64,000 bases of DNA, from assembly GCF_950023065.1 (NCBI RefSeq), contig NC_088678.1, forward strand, positions 20,946,580-21,010,579, read 5' to 3'. The translations under genes were made by a program, and so were the position numbers. Below are positions 9,670 to 19,819 of the stretch, in pieces. The notes below the pieces were generated by a model. The model was not told the origin of the DNA, did no database searches, and saw only the letters and a list, made by a program, of their open reading frames with translations. The number at the start of each line of letters is the position of its first letter. The stretch's first letter is position 1. The DNA is from Planococcus citri. Lineage: Eukaryota > Arthropoda > Insecta > Hemiptera > Pseudococcidae.

Positions 9670-11888
9670 TTATTGAATAATTTATAATCTAAATAGGTAA
9701 GTAAGTAATTAGTCTATGATTTTCTGATGCCATTTTTTGGTTGGACAATTTGAAATCTGATTTTTTTATTTTGTGATTTAATGAGCCCCTGTTTTGAGAA
9801 TTGAATTTTTGGATTCTTTTCTCCTTTATCGTGTCTTCTTTTTGAAGGGAAGGGAAAAGGGGATTTCGTGTCCTTTTTTATTGGGCTAATAACCTGCAGC
9901 CATTCGAATTGTAAATGTAGTACATATCTTGAATAGAGTGGAGTTTATCCTTGGGGGGGAGGGAGGGGGTGTTTTTTTCAGACAGTTTTTTCATTTCCAG
10001 TTTTTGGATCAACATTCAATTTTGTCTTTTCGATTTCGATTTTCAATCAAAGGTTCCAATACAATTGTTGCAGTTCTACAAACAGCAGATTGTTGAAATC
10101 ATTTTTTCATCCCGATCTGATCATAAATTAGGGTTGATGAGATTTAAGCACATGTTTACTTCTTTTTAGAATACCAGTCAACTCTTTTGTCCAGTTCAAC
10201 TACAGCTGTACTTATACATAGTTTTTAAACTGCCCCGAGGCACTAGTCCAATTATATATACCGATCTAATAGCAGCGTACTTCCGTTAATATAACCTGAA
10301 TACATTTTTTTGCCATATATAAATATGCTATAAACGTCGCCGACATGACTATAAAATCCGATCCGTTTTATTCGCAACAGTCGCCTGCAAACTGATGCCG
10401 GTTGAAATCATTAGCCAAAATTTACATTTTAAAATGCGCTCAGAACTGGTAAATCAAAACTATAACCAATAAATAATGGAAAAAAAATTGCGTACTTTCT
10501 CCGATTCTTATTACCAACATTAACCGAAACGATTAGTATGGAATAGCGCGGATGCTTTCTCTATATTTAAAATGTCTTGTCAGATGATTCTATGTATAAA
10601 GAAGCAGAAGAAGAAGAAGAAGAAAAAAAAAACGTGTATCTGGTCAAGGACAGATCCGACCACTTCACTGTCAAGATCACAACATAATTAAATAATGAAA
10701 AATCCAACATGACTAAACAAACCCACCATAATGCGGTTTTTCTTATATTCCGGGAAATGAAAGTAAAAGTTCAAATTGTATCGAGGTTTTTTTTCTTCTT
10801 TATCTTTCACTTCACTCCCCTTCCCATTCTTTTATACGTACGTATGTACTATAGAATAATTAATGCACACGCATAGGAATTGTGCTAACTCCGTTAAACG
10901 TTTCTGTAATTGTTTAATTCTTTTGTTCTGTCTAATTAAAGACGTATGCTGTGTGTGTTTAAACGAGGCGAGCAACACCTACGAATACGTGAAGTGAAAA
11001 TCTTCGCTGCACAATTCGTTATTATTCGAGTAACTATGAGTATTTGTTACGTGTGTTGTTGTTGTAGCCCACCTGAATCAGAATGGCTCTAAAGGCTAAT
11101 TGTTTGTTGGTGGTATCCTTAAGGCGGACTTTGGTCGGATTACGTGATACGTTTTTCAAGTTCTGTTTGGAGTAAAAAAAAATAACAGATATCGAGGCTG
11201 TTTGAGATTTAATCGTGTGGCGAAGGTAATAGCTGCCGGTTATTAACATGTAATACAATATATGTACCTATTCCAGCGTGTGTGAGATAGATTTTAAGTT
11301 GTTTTTTTTATTCTTTCTTTTGAATTGCGGCATAGCGCCGATTTGCCCTGATTGGTTTACGGGAGCTGACAAATGTCCAAGAATTTTTTAAAATCGTGAT
11401 CTAATGTAAATTTTTACAATGTGTCGAAATACGAGTAGTTGCTGGAATTTGCTGGTGTGGTGCCAGTTTTGTAACGATAGAAATGCTGCGGTTTTGTCGA
11501 GACAGAGGTTTGGTCCGTGGATGTGGTTTGCTTGGTGTGTATTTGTGCCTTGTTCGATGTGAATAGGCTGATGATTTGTACGTTGAAGTGAAAGGAGTTG
11601 CATATGTTGGAAAGTTGAAGGAGATTCGGTTGTACGTTTGGTGTTTGCGGTGATGGTGAATGTTTTGCTTGCTGTGCGCCGTAAATACTGAAATCGTGAT
11701 GAATCGATTAGTTTACTAGTTCTAAAAAGAGATCAATGAGAAGTTTCCAACGTCGTGTTTGTCCAAAAGGACCGTCGAGAGCCAATGGGGGCCCAAGAAA
11801 AATATAATTTAGCTCTATTTCTAGGCACGAAACAATGTAGAGTTTTTTGAGAAAGGAAGAGAGGAGGGGGAAGATTGAAATTATTTTG
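9670..11888. other. Noncoding, partly unique sequence
   Basis: From about 10160 to 11700 the base composition is balanced and the sequence appears unique. A (GAA)n run lies near 10606-10630. At 11390-11690 the minus strand is A/C-rich and open in all three frames, following an acceptor-like TTTCAG; a terminal exon is possible but the openness may be compositional. No family is recognised. Confidence 0.4.
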
Positions 11889-12362
11889 TAAAAGTCGATT
11901 TAAAAAAATTCAAAGTTTGCGAAAAAAATGCGATTTTTTGATTTAAAACAAAAAAAGAAGTTTTGACTGGTGAAGTTGACCCATTTGACCCCTATTTTTA
12001 CGTATCCGTTGTAAAAGTTGAAAAACCCCTTTCACTCGATGAAATAAACTTATCTCAAAAAAATCAAAATTCGAAAAAATTCAAAAAATAAACGAATTTC
12101 AATTTTTTTGCTATGAGTGTGATTTTTATCAACTTTTTCATGAAATACGTTAGAAAGAGGTCAAAATAAGATAACTGAATAAATTTACACTTTTTTTCAT
12201 GTTTGGAATTCAAAATTAAATTTTTTCAAATTTTATTTTTTTTGTAATGAGTTTATTTCATCGAATGAGGGATTTTTTAAAACCTTTTCAACGGATACGT
12301 AAAAATAGGAGTCAAATGAGTCAACTTCACCAGTCAAAACATTTTAAATCGACTTTACGAAA
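11889..12362. repeat. Foldback (inverted-repeat) element
   Basis: The left arm includes AAAGTCGATTTAAAA, CTGGTGAAGTTGACCCA, TTTTTACGTATCCGTTG and TCGATGAAATAAACT; the right arm carries the inverted counterparts in reverse order, ending AAATCGACTTTA. Arms are roughly 180 and 140 bases around an AT-rich centre. I could not define a target duplication. It is noncoding and MITE-like. Confidence 0.65.
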
Positions 12363-12700
12363 TGATGCCATCCCAATTTTTTAATACCATGTTATTCAGC
12401 GTAAAAAGTTGTCCATAATATATTTTTTTGAGAATTTTTGAGAGTCGGAACGATATGAAAACTACGTTTTGAAACTTTTCGAACTAATTTTTCGTACGAA
12501 AAAAAGTGGCAACACTGATTTCTATATACATTGCCGGATGTTACTGATTAGGTACTGGGTGATAATAATGATTATGGAAACTATGATAGCTAGAAAGCTC
12601 AAATTTGAGATGTGGAAAGGGTTTGATAACAGGACATCAGGAAAAATCTAAAAAGTTCGAAATGTCAATTAGGAAAGCTTCTGGAGCAATTTAAAGCTCA

Positions 12701-12886
12701 AAAAAGCTCAATAATTATTAAAAATTTATCATTTGGTAACACTGTAGCAAAAAACTTTATGGAAAATGCTTAGCAATAAGAAATGCATCGCATTATCGCT
12801 TCGTTCCTAAAGCTCAATAATTATTAAAAATTTATCACTTGGTAACACTGCAGCAAAAAATTTAATATGGCAATTGCTTAGCAAAC
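12701..12886 (+). repeat. Direct repeat of about 78 bases
   Basis: The stretch starting AAAGCTCAATAATTATTAAA occurs at about 12701-12776 and again at 12809-12886, with small differences (GTAACACTG then TAGC or CAGC). The copies lie 108 bases apart. No gene lies between 12370 and 13925; short open frames near 12469 and 12916 have no supporting features. Confidence 0.75.
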
Positions 12887-13925
12887 AATTTCTTCTTCAT
12901 ACCTAAATAAACTTTTTGAAAAATTTGTATTCTCTAGCTGCATTTTACAAATACGTAGTTGAGAGAGACTTGGTGGCAACCTCGAAAAAACGAGTTCTGA
13001 GAGAGAAAAGAGAGATCGACGGGGGGTTTGGGGGGCGCGAGCGAGTTTTACAAATTTTTAACCTGACAAAAATGGGTTTCCATGGGTTGAAAGAAGGAAA
13101 GAGAGGGCGAAAGAAGGAAGACTTTGCTTATATCAATTGGATCTGTGAAAAGTGAGGACTTTCATCATTCAACTGAGGTTTTTTAAGATTGCCTACAAGA
13201 TTTTGAATTTTCTATAAATTGAACGTAAATTTGCTTTCAACTCAGAACACAGGTTTTGGGCAAATAATTTGCTATGAAATTCCTTCATTGAATGAGCGAA
13301 AATGAAGAAATTTGGTTCGTGGGAGTTGATATTAGTTTTGGGATTAATTTTCATAATTTGTACCTAATAAATACCTGAATATACCTGAATACGTACCGTT
13401 ATTTTTTTAAACGAGCATACATCACCGAAAGTGGTCGATTTTGGATTCTTGAAAAATCGTCAAAAATTGTGAAATCAATCTGAGAAGTCAAAATTTTGGT
13501 TTGCTTTTGTGACTCTTGTGCCCGTTCGGGGGGGGGGGGGATGTTGAAAGTCTATTTTGAAAATTAGTTTGTCAAAAAGAGACTAGAAAAGGGTCCTAAT
13601 TTTTTCAAATATTCAAATGGTAGATTTCAGTCTTCTGTTAATCATGACGAGAAGTTACATTTTTTAAATTTTAGCCAATTATCAATCTTGAGCCTCATAT
13701 TCACCTACTCCATAGAAAACTTCAGAGACAGATTTAGGTAGGTACTTAAAGTTTGGTCAGTCTCGAGATATGCGCCTTCGACTTCAACCACCGCAATTAT
13801 TTCTGACATTGAAATTTTGAATAATGTGCAGATGTGGCCTTTTAATTTGATTTTGTTTACCTACCTATTTAAATAATTGTTTGAAATATTTTATCATCGC
13901 TTCTCTCTATAACCTTTACCTAACT

Positions 13926-14188
13926 CAAGGATGCGATGATACCGTATTACGGTATCGATACTTCTGAAAATATCATGATACGTATCGATAAATATCATGA
14001 TACTTTTGTTTGTTTATTTTAGCTTAAAAAGTTGGCTGAAATGCCAAAACTTTCACAGATAAAAAAAAGCCAAAAACAAAAAAAATTCAAAAGCTCGGTA
14101 TCAAGTTTGGATCGATACGTATCGATACACTACTGATCTGATACGTATCTATAAATATCATGATATATCGAGTATCATCGCATCCCTG
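13926..14188. mobile_element. hAT-type MITE with perfect 8-bp target duplication
   Basis: The element starts CAAGGATGCGATGATAC and ends with the inverse, GTATCATCGCATCCCTG, close to the CAGGG end typical of hAT elements. ACCTAACT flanks it exactly on both sides (13918-13925 and 14189-14196). The interior is built of short palindromes such as ATCGATACGTATCGATA and ATATCATGATA. There is no transposase. Confidence 0.88.
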
Positions 14189-14439
14189 ACCTAACTATTT
14201 CAAAACTTTTTGACGAAAAATCGAGACTTTTTGACAATTTTTTGGTAACAAAGTAGGAAAGGATTTTGGCAATTTCTGACGAAAAAGGCAATTCTAGGAA
14301 AAATAAAACGAGACTTACAATTTTAATAAAAGGGGTTTTCTCAGAGTTTCTGGCAAAAAAGCAAGACATTTCGACAATTTTTTTAAAAAACATAAAAAAT
14401 TCGAAATTTTTTGAAAAAACAACGGGTGTGATTTAATAC

Positions 14440-15368
14440 CACGACAAAAAAGGGCGTCAGCACGACAAGCATAGGCACTTTCACGCCAAAAAAATCATCA
14501 TCACGACTAAATTGGAAATTACCGACAATAAAGAGCTTACCCCGACATTAAAGGTACTCCAACGACAAAATAATGTATCAAACGACGAATTAAAAAATTC
14601 ACGACATTTTATTACTTTCAACTCCTAGGTATATAAGGCAATGCACGACAAAATGTTTCCATCAAAAACAGGCATTTCACCGACAGAAATAAACGTTTAA
14701 AAAATATTAAAATGATACCAAAAAAACGAAGTAGGTACGTAAAAAATTGCTGTTTATAGAAATAATGTTTTGTGGACTTTGATGGGCGACTCCTCTTCCT
14801 CTTTTGACCTCAGGGACGGACCGAAAAGGGGTCAAGGGGAGACAGTTTGCCCCCCTACGGTTCCGCGAAAGCAGGAAAAACTTGGGAAATTGTGAGAAAT
14901 TCAAGAAAGTTAGAAAAATACAAAAATTCCAACTATATTTTAGTTTCCGTTTTCAAAAATTCAAATTTTTTACAATCATGTATTTAATTATCGATTATTT
15001 GCCGACAAAATCGCCGATCTATACTCAAAATTCTCATTTTTTCCCTAAGCTTTAGCCCTCGCTTCGCTTTGGCCAATTTGGTTCTCTTATACTGAGTTAC
15101 AATTTCACTCAAATTTTTTTGAAAGAAACCCTCAGTTGATTATTTGTAAAAATTTGTACAAAGTATAATTGTAATTGAACTGATAATGTTCTGTCGTGTA
15201 TGAAATTATTTTGTCGTGAATACTGCTTATTTCGTTATTAAATCGTAGTCGTTCATAAATACTTTATTGTCGGGCGTCATCTGGCGTGGAACTTCATCAT
15301 TTTTCGTCGTTCATTCGTCTTTTATGAACGAAAAAATGCTCGTCGTGATGACGCCCTTTTTCGTCGTG
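14440..15368. mobile_element. TIR element with iterated CACGACA subterminal motifs
   Basis: The left end (CACGACA followed by AAAAAGGGCGTCA) and the right end (TGACGCCCTTTTTCGTCGTG) are inverted repeats of about 33 bases. Within the left 250 bases ACGACA/CCGACA motifs recur about every 20-35 bases; the right 190 bases carry the inverse TGTCG/CGTCG. A second partial right end lies at 60186-60280, and the identity there continues past the TIR into TGCAAAAAATATTTCCCC, so the true border may be slightly outside. ORFs inside have no recognisable domain. Confidence 0.65.
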
Positions 15369-16685
15369 CAAAAAATATTTCCCCAAAAACAACTAGGTAA
15401 GTATGTACGATTTTTACAATTTTTGGCAAACAGCGGAATTTTGACAATTTCAGCAAAAAGAATAACTTTGTGAGAATTAAGTATTGGCAAAAAAAGATAC
15501 TTTGGCAATTTATTTCTGGCAAATACTAACCTAGCTGAGCTTTTAGATGATTTTTAAGAAAAAAAATTTTAAAGCAACAATTAGATAGTTTTAGTAAAAA
15601 TGAGCAATTTTTGAAAATAAGAAATTAAGTACACCTTTTTGCAATTTTTTTTGCAAAAAGTGAGATTTTTCACTTTGAAACTTCATTGAAAATAGAGACT
15701 TTCCAACTACGAAAAAGCTAGAATTTTCAGCATTAGAGAAGCCTTTTGGACAATTTTTTTTGAAAAAATATAACTTGGTAGAACTTTTTGTAAACAACCG
15801 AGAATTTTTACAGTTTTAAGGAAAAAGCAAAACTGACTATTTTTGGAGGAAAGCACGAATTTTTCATAATTATTGGACAAAAAAATGATGAGTACTTTAC
15901 CGCAATCTTCGTTGAAAATGGTTGACATTTTTTAGTCATTGATATTTTTTCATGCAAAAAATGGGGTTTTCAGGTCATTTTTAGGAATAGAAATGAATAG
16001 TTCTTGAACTTTTTTTGCAAAAATTTTTTTCAGGTGAAAAGTGCGTTTCTTGGATAAACATTTTTTTTTAAATTTTATGTTTGAGTATTCAGGGGGGGTT
16101 TGGGGGCGCAGCACCCTAGTTTATGATATCACCAAAAAGTCTTTCAAATCCTCTAACTATTGAAAAAAGTTCCATTTTGGTAGATATCGCGGTTATCGAG
16201 TAATCCACTGCTGAAATGGATGATATTTCAAGTTCACTGAAAACTTTGACATCCCCTTGCAGCATTCAAAAAAGGATAGAGGGCTGCGATTTGCGTCATT
16301 GGTTATCCCTTCAAAAGCTATTTCCACAGGAAAAATTTCAAAAAATCGTCGACCCCCCTTCCCTTTCCACTTCTTGGTTGAATTGACGTGGAATGACCCA
16401 GAAGTTAATTTTCTCACTTGAAAATTTTAAAAGTTGAATAATTTTTTTTATAAATTTCAATTTTGAGAACGAAAAGAAAACAAGTCTGAGAAAAGCGAGG
16501 GCAAAACCTTTGGGAAATTTTGTGTTTTGAGAAGTAAAAAAACAGGATTTTCTTTCATCACAGGCATTTGTTTTACCGGGCCTTCCAGAAAGCGGGGACT
16601 CAGGGCAATCTGACCCGTTTGCCCCCCCCCCCTCAAAGATCCTGTTGTCTAATGCCGATAATGAATTACAAAATGTTCAAATTTT
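15369..16685. other. AT-rich noncoding DNA with repeat fragments
   Basis: No gene is supported. An inverted single copy of the satellite-like unit lies near 16460-16550, and GC-rich repeat debris (CCTTCCAGAAAGCGGGG) near 16580. Several open frames of 60-75 codons are AT-composition artefacts. Confidence 0.6.
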
Positions 16686-17263
16686 TCATTTTGAGAACGT
16701 TTTACTAGTATACTTCAGGACTGCCTTGGAAGCTTGTCTGAAATCTTTATTACTTACTATGATTTCGCTTTTGATGTTGTCCTGATCAGGTATCGAATCA
16801 ACTTCCTCATCTTCGTTTTCATCCTCTGTATTTTGATGATCTGTGAGGAAGTCTTTAATTTGTTGCTCTAGCATCCGTTCTCGTAATACACCCATTGGTC
16901 CTATAACACCTATACATTTTTGTTTTTTACGTAAACGTAGATCGTTAATTTTGGAGGTCAAAAGTTCACCTAGATTTTGGTCTTCGGCTGAATCTGACCA
17001 TAAACGTGGATCATTTTGCATTTTGTTGAATGCCTTTCTGATGACTTTCTCAGGTTTGAAAACTTTAGGTTTCGTAACGAGAGTTTCAGTGATGTTATTT
17101 ACTGGTACAGTGGTGGTTTCCCATATACATCCTCTTGAGTGTTGGGAAATTCTTGTTCATTTTCCATGTTTTCTACGTGCTCTCGCCAATCTTCAAAATT
17201 TCGTTGACGTATCATTTCCGTCATTATTGAATTGCGTACGTCACGATATTCCAAAATCGACAT
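16686..17263 (-). pseudogene. Frameshifted coding remnant, unknown protein
   Basis: Two minus-strand frames join into one protein-like stretch. The first starts at an ATG at 17263 (MSILEYRDV...), stays open to a stop at 17099, and is rich in Glu, Arg and Asn. The second is open in the -1 frame from about 17160, contains KPKVFKPEKVIRKAFNKMQN and an acidic segment, and stops at 16688-16686. Codon choice is varied and unlike the AT-rich surroundings, and the switch falls in an overlap of about 60 bases near TATGGGAAACC. One indel explains it better than an intron, since the only GT-AG pairs that restore phase have weak donors, and no classic slippery heptamer is in register. About 190 residues are implied. 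I do not recognise the family; a retroelement or viral origin is possible. An initiator-like TCAGTG lies upstream near 17325. Confidence 0.45.
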
Positions 17264-17449
17264 GGTTCGGAGGCGGGACTATTTTGTTTGTGAATGTATT
17301 GGACATGTGTCTTGCATGCAATGTCACTGAGTGTATATTAGAGTCAGTCTCGATTATTATTCTTGCTCGAATAATGTATAGCCTGATAGAATTTCAATGC
17401 TCAAGAATTCAATAAAAACCTATCGAATGTGAATATTTTTCGTATCTAC

Positions 17450-18023
17450 GCTAAATAAAAAATTTAACGTCATTTAATAAGATTATTGAAGGTACTTAGT
17501 TATTTTCATCAGAACAAAACTATAACCTATAACATTAGTAATTACTAATTAATCTTACAATATATACAGCACTTAATATCTAATTGAAATATTTTCATGC
17601 CTTTGAATATCACTCTCATATTGGAATTCCTGATTTATTTTTACCCAACAAAGTCTGTAAATAATTTGAAAGAATAAGTTAGGTGATGTTATCTCTGCAA
17701 GAATTTTTTAATGATAAATTACAAGGATGTTAAGAGCTATCAAATTCTAGAAAATGAGCTGATAAGGGAACTTTTTGAAGTCATACTCTCCGATTTTAAT
17801 GAAATCAAATTAGATTGAAAAAGAATGTTCTAAAACTCTTGTTACCAAAATTTCAGATAAGTACCTACTATTGAAACTCATTTTTGTACTTTGAAAAAAT
17901 TTATTAAAAATTTTAGAAATTCATTTTTTTCAAACTTTTTATGCTTGTCTGTTTACGTGCAATTATATATTACGTATACATTTTTTTGAATGAATTAAGT
18001 GACACAACTACTAATATTAGGTC
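17450..18023. other. AT-rich noncoding DNA
   Basis: I see no coding, RNA or repeat structure that I can support here. Confidence 0.5.
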
Positions 18024-18210
18024 GTTCTAGACCCTCCAGCAATTTTTTAATTTTCTCCAGAAATTCGGTAATGTATTTTCTGGTGTGTCTACACCATCTC
18101 TTGACTCAAAAATAATCTCAATTTGATCTTTTTGGAGCCTTCAACGAGTGTTCAAATTTCTGGAGAAAATTTAAAAAATCTCAGGAGGCTCCAGAATGGC
18201 TAAAAATGAG
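18024..18210. repeat. Foldback repeat of the GAGGCTCCAG family
   Basis: CCCTCCAGCAATTTTTTAA followed by TTTTCTCCAGAAATT is repeated in inverse at the other end (AATTTCTGGAGAAAATT, then GGAGGCTCCAG). Related sequences occur at 23.28-23.86 and 51.0-51.5 kb, each linked to a CAAAAATTCACCAAA flank. The family is dispersed and noncoding. Confidence 0.6.
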
Positions 18211-18469
18211 TAGTTGTTGATGTTGAGAAGCTGAATTGAAGAAATTATTCGCATTACTTCACTTTTATTCTAAAAGTTTATATTTTTTGAAAATGATTCA
18301 AAACCTTCCTTTTTAAAAATATTTTAAATTTTCAAAAATTCACCAAAGATATAAAAATGAACTTTTGAGCGCCTGAAATTTTGATTACGAGGATTTTTGA
18401 ACATGCTGTTCGGTTCTGCTCAACTTGGAGAGCGTGAGTTCGAAAAGTTCCGTGGTGAGAAAAATGTCT

Positions 18470-19649
18470 TCACTCAATCACCTTATTTTTCAACGTTGTG
18501 TTTTTGGGTTGACGCTTATGGAAGCCACAGTAACACTTTCTGATCAAAAAAATGCATATTGCTATGATGATTAAAACAATTGCAAAAGTAATGAACCAGT
18601 TTTCGGTTAGAACATTTGAAGACTGTGCCACTTCGGTAATCTAAACGAACAATGAAACAATCTGATCAATTATCTACTGGAATAATAAGTTTATCCAAAT
18701 TAAATTGATTATTCAACTACTTACATTTTCAGAAGCCAAATTTGGAATATAAATGTGGGTTATATTCGAATCAACGAAGCTTTCATTGTTTAACTGATCT
18801 GTATTCACTGCAGGACATTAATTTTACGAGATACAATCGAAGCATTATTTATGTGACTTAATTAGAAATAAAGGAATAAACTCAACTTTAATGAATAAAA
18901 TTGAATTCATGTTCTCTAGTGAAAACTCAATTTGAGGGACCTAAATGGTGACCAAAAAAGAATGACAGTGAATTCGCGGAATCGAGTTCAATTTTGTAAT
19001 ATTTGAGGAAATGGCCTTGCCTCACCCCTATTGAATAAAACTCTTGATATGTTCGCCTCCTCCCCCCTAAACTTTCAAAATTTTAATTTCAATCTGTACA
19101 TATCTTGGAGGGTTCTGAAAAAAAACTTGAAACGTGCAGAAAGGTTTAAGCAGCTGAGCATCTTGAAATTCATTTTTTCTATTTCCACTATGATCAAATG
19201 AAATTAGGTAATCCAGCAATGAATGAAATAATTTGTTACTTTTTACCTAGATTTAGAGTACATCTGGTGTCTTTATACATTGGTGCTCCGGTATGAGTGC
19301 ATACGCAATATGCTCTCATTGTTGGATGTTTTATACACGCTGCAATATTTCCACATGGTCTTAGAGCGCTTTTATTGCAGGGGACAAGATTTTCCAAATA
19401 CTCTGGAAATAAAACGAAAATAAAAATTGGAATAATTACTAATGGGTATTATAATTTTTTTTTAAAATTGAATCAAAGATTCAGAGATAAATGAAACGTC
19501 ACACGTCACGCTTTTTATCAGCTATATTTAGGTATTCGTGAAAGCGGAAGTAGATCTATAAATTCAAACTGAAATTTAAAAAAAGAACCAATCAAAAGCA
19601 TCACAATACTTACCCATTTCGAAAAGTACAGATGAAATCAGTATTATCA
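18470..19649 (-). CDS. Small EGF-like type I membrane protein, four exons
   Basis: Minus-strand exons are 19649-19614, 19402-19247, 18807-18725 and 18640-18470 (stop TGA 18472-18470). All inner boundaries are GT-AG, donors at 19613 and 18724 read GTAAGT, and phases agree throughout. The first listed exon gives a hydrophobic IILISSVLF, probably the end of a signal peptide; the start codon is in an unlocated upstream exon. The next carries six cysteines spaced C-x7-C-x5-C-x9-C-x-C-x12-C, an EGF-like layout with a long last loop. A stalk with two NIT glycosylation sequons follows, then a membrane helix (WFITFAIVLIIIAICIFLI), RKCYC and a basic tail of about 20 residues. Roughly 150 residues resemble the layout of insect EGF-receptor ligand precursors, but with this loop spacing a ligand role is only a guess. 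An AATAAA lies about 200 bases past the stop (18269-18264). Confidence 0.8.
19247..19402 (-). other. EGF-like exon of the membrane protein gene
   Basis: This 156-base exon has acceptor TTTCCAG before 19402 and donor GTAAAA after 19247. It encodes 51 whole codons plus split codons at both ends (G/AG and G/TG). The six cysteines all fall in this one exon, the usual modular arrangement for EGF domains. Confidence 0.8.
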
Positions 19650-19819
19650 CTGGTCATAAAATTTACAGTTCAAAAGTGGTCAAGAAGTTGAAATGAACAC
19701 AATAATGATAAAATGTCTACGATAAGGAATAACCGTTGATGCGTTGTGCAAAAACAACTGAGCAAATTTTCAAGATGCTGTGTTGTATACACCTTATGTA
19801 ATTATACTGATTTGTGCGA

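Noticed and set aside
17240..17270. TGGTTCGGAGGCGGGAC read as a retroviral-type primer binding site
   Set aside because: No LTR end or partner LTR is found beside it and the coding remnant lies on the other strand; the match is probably chance.
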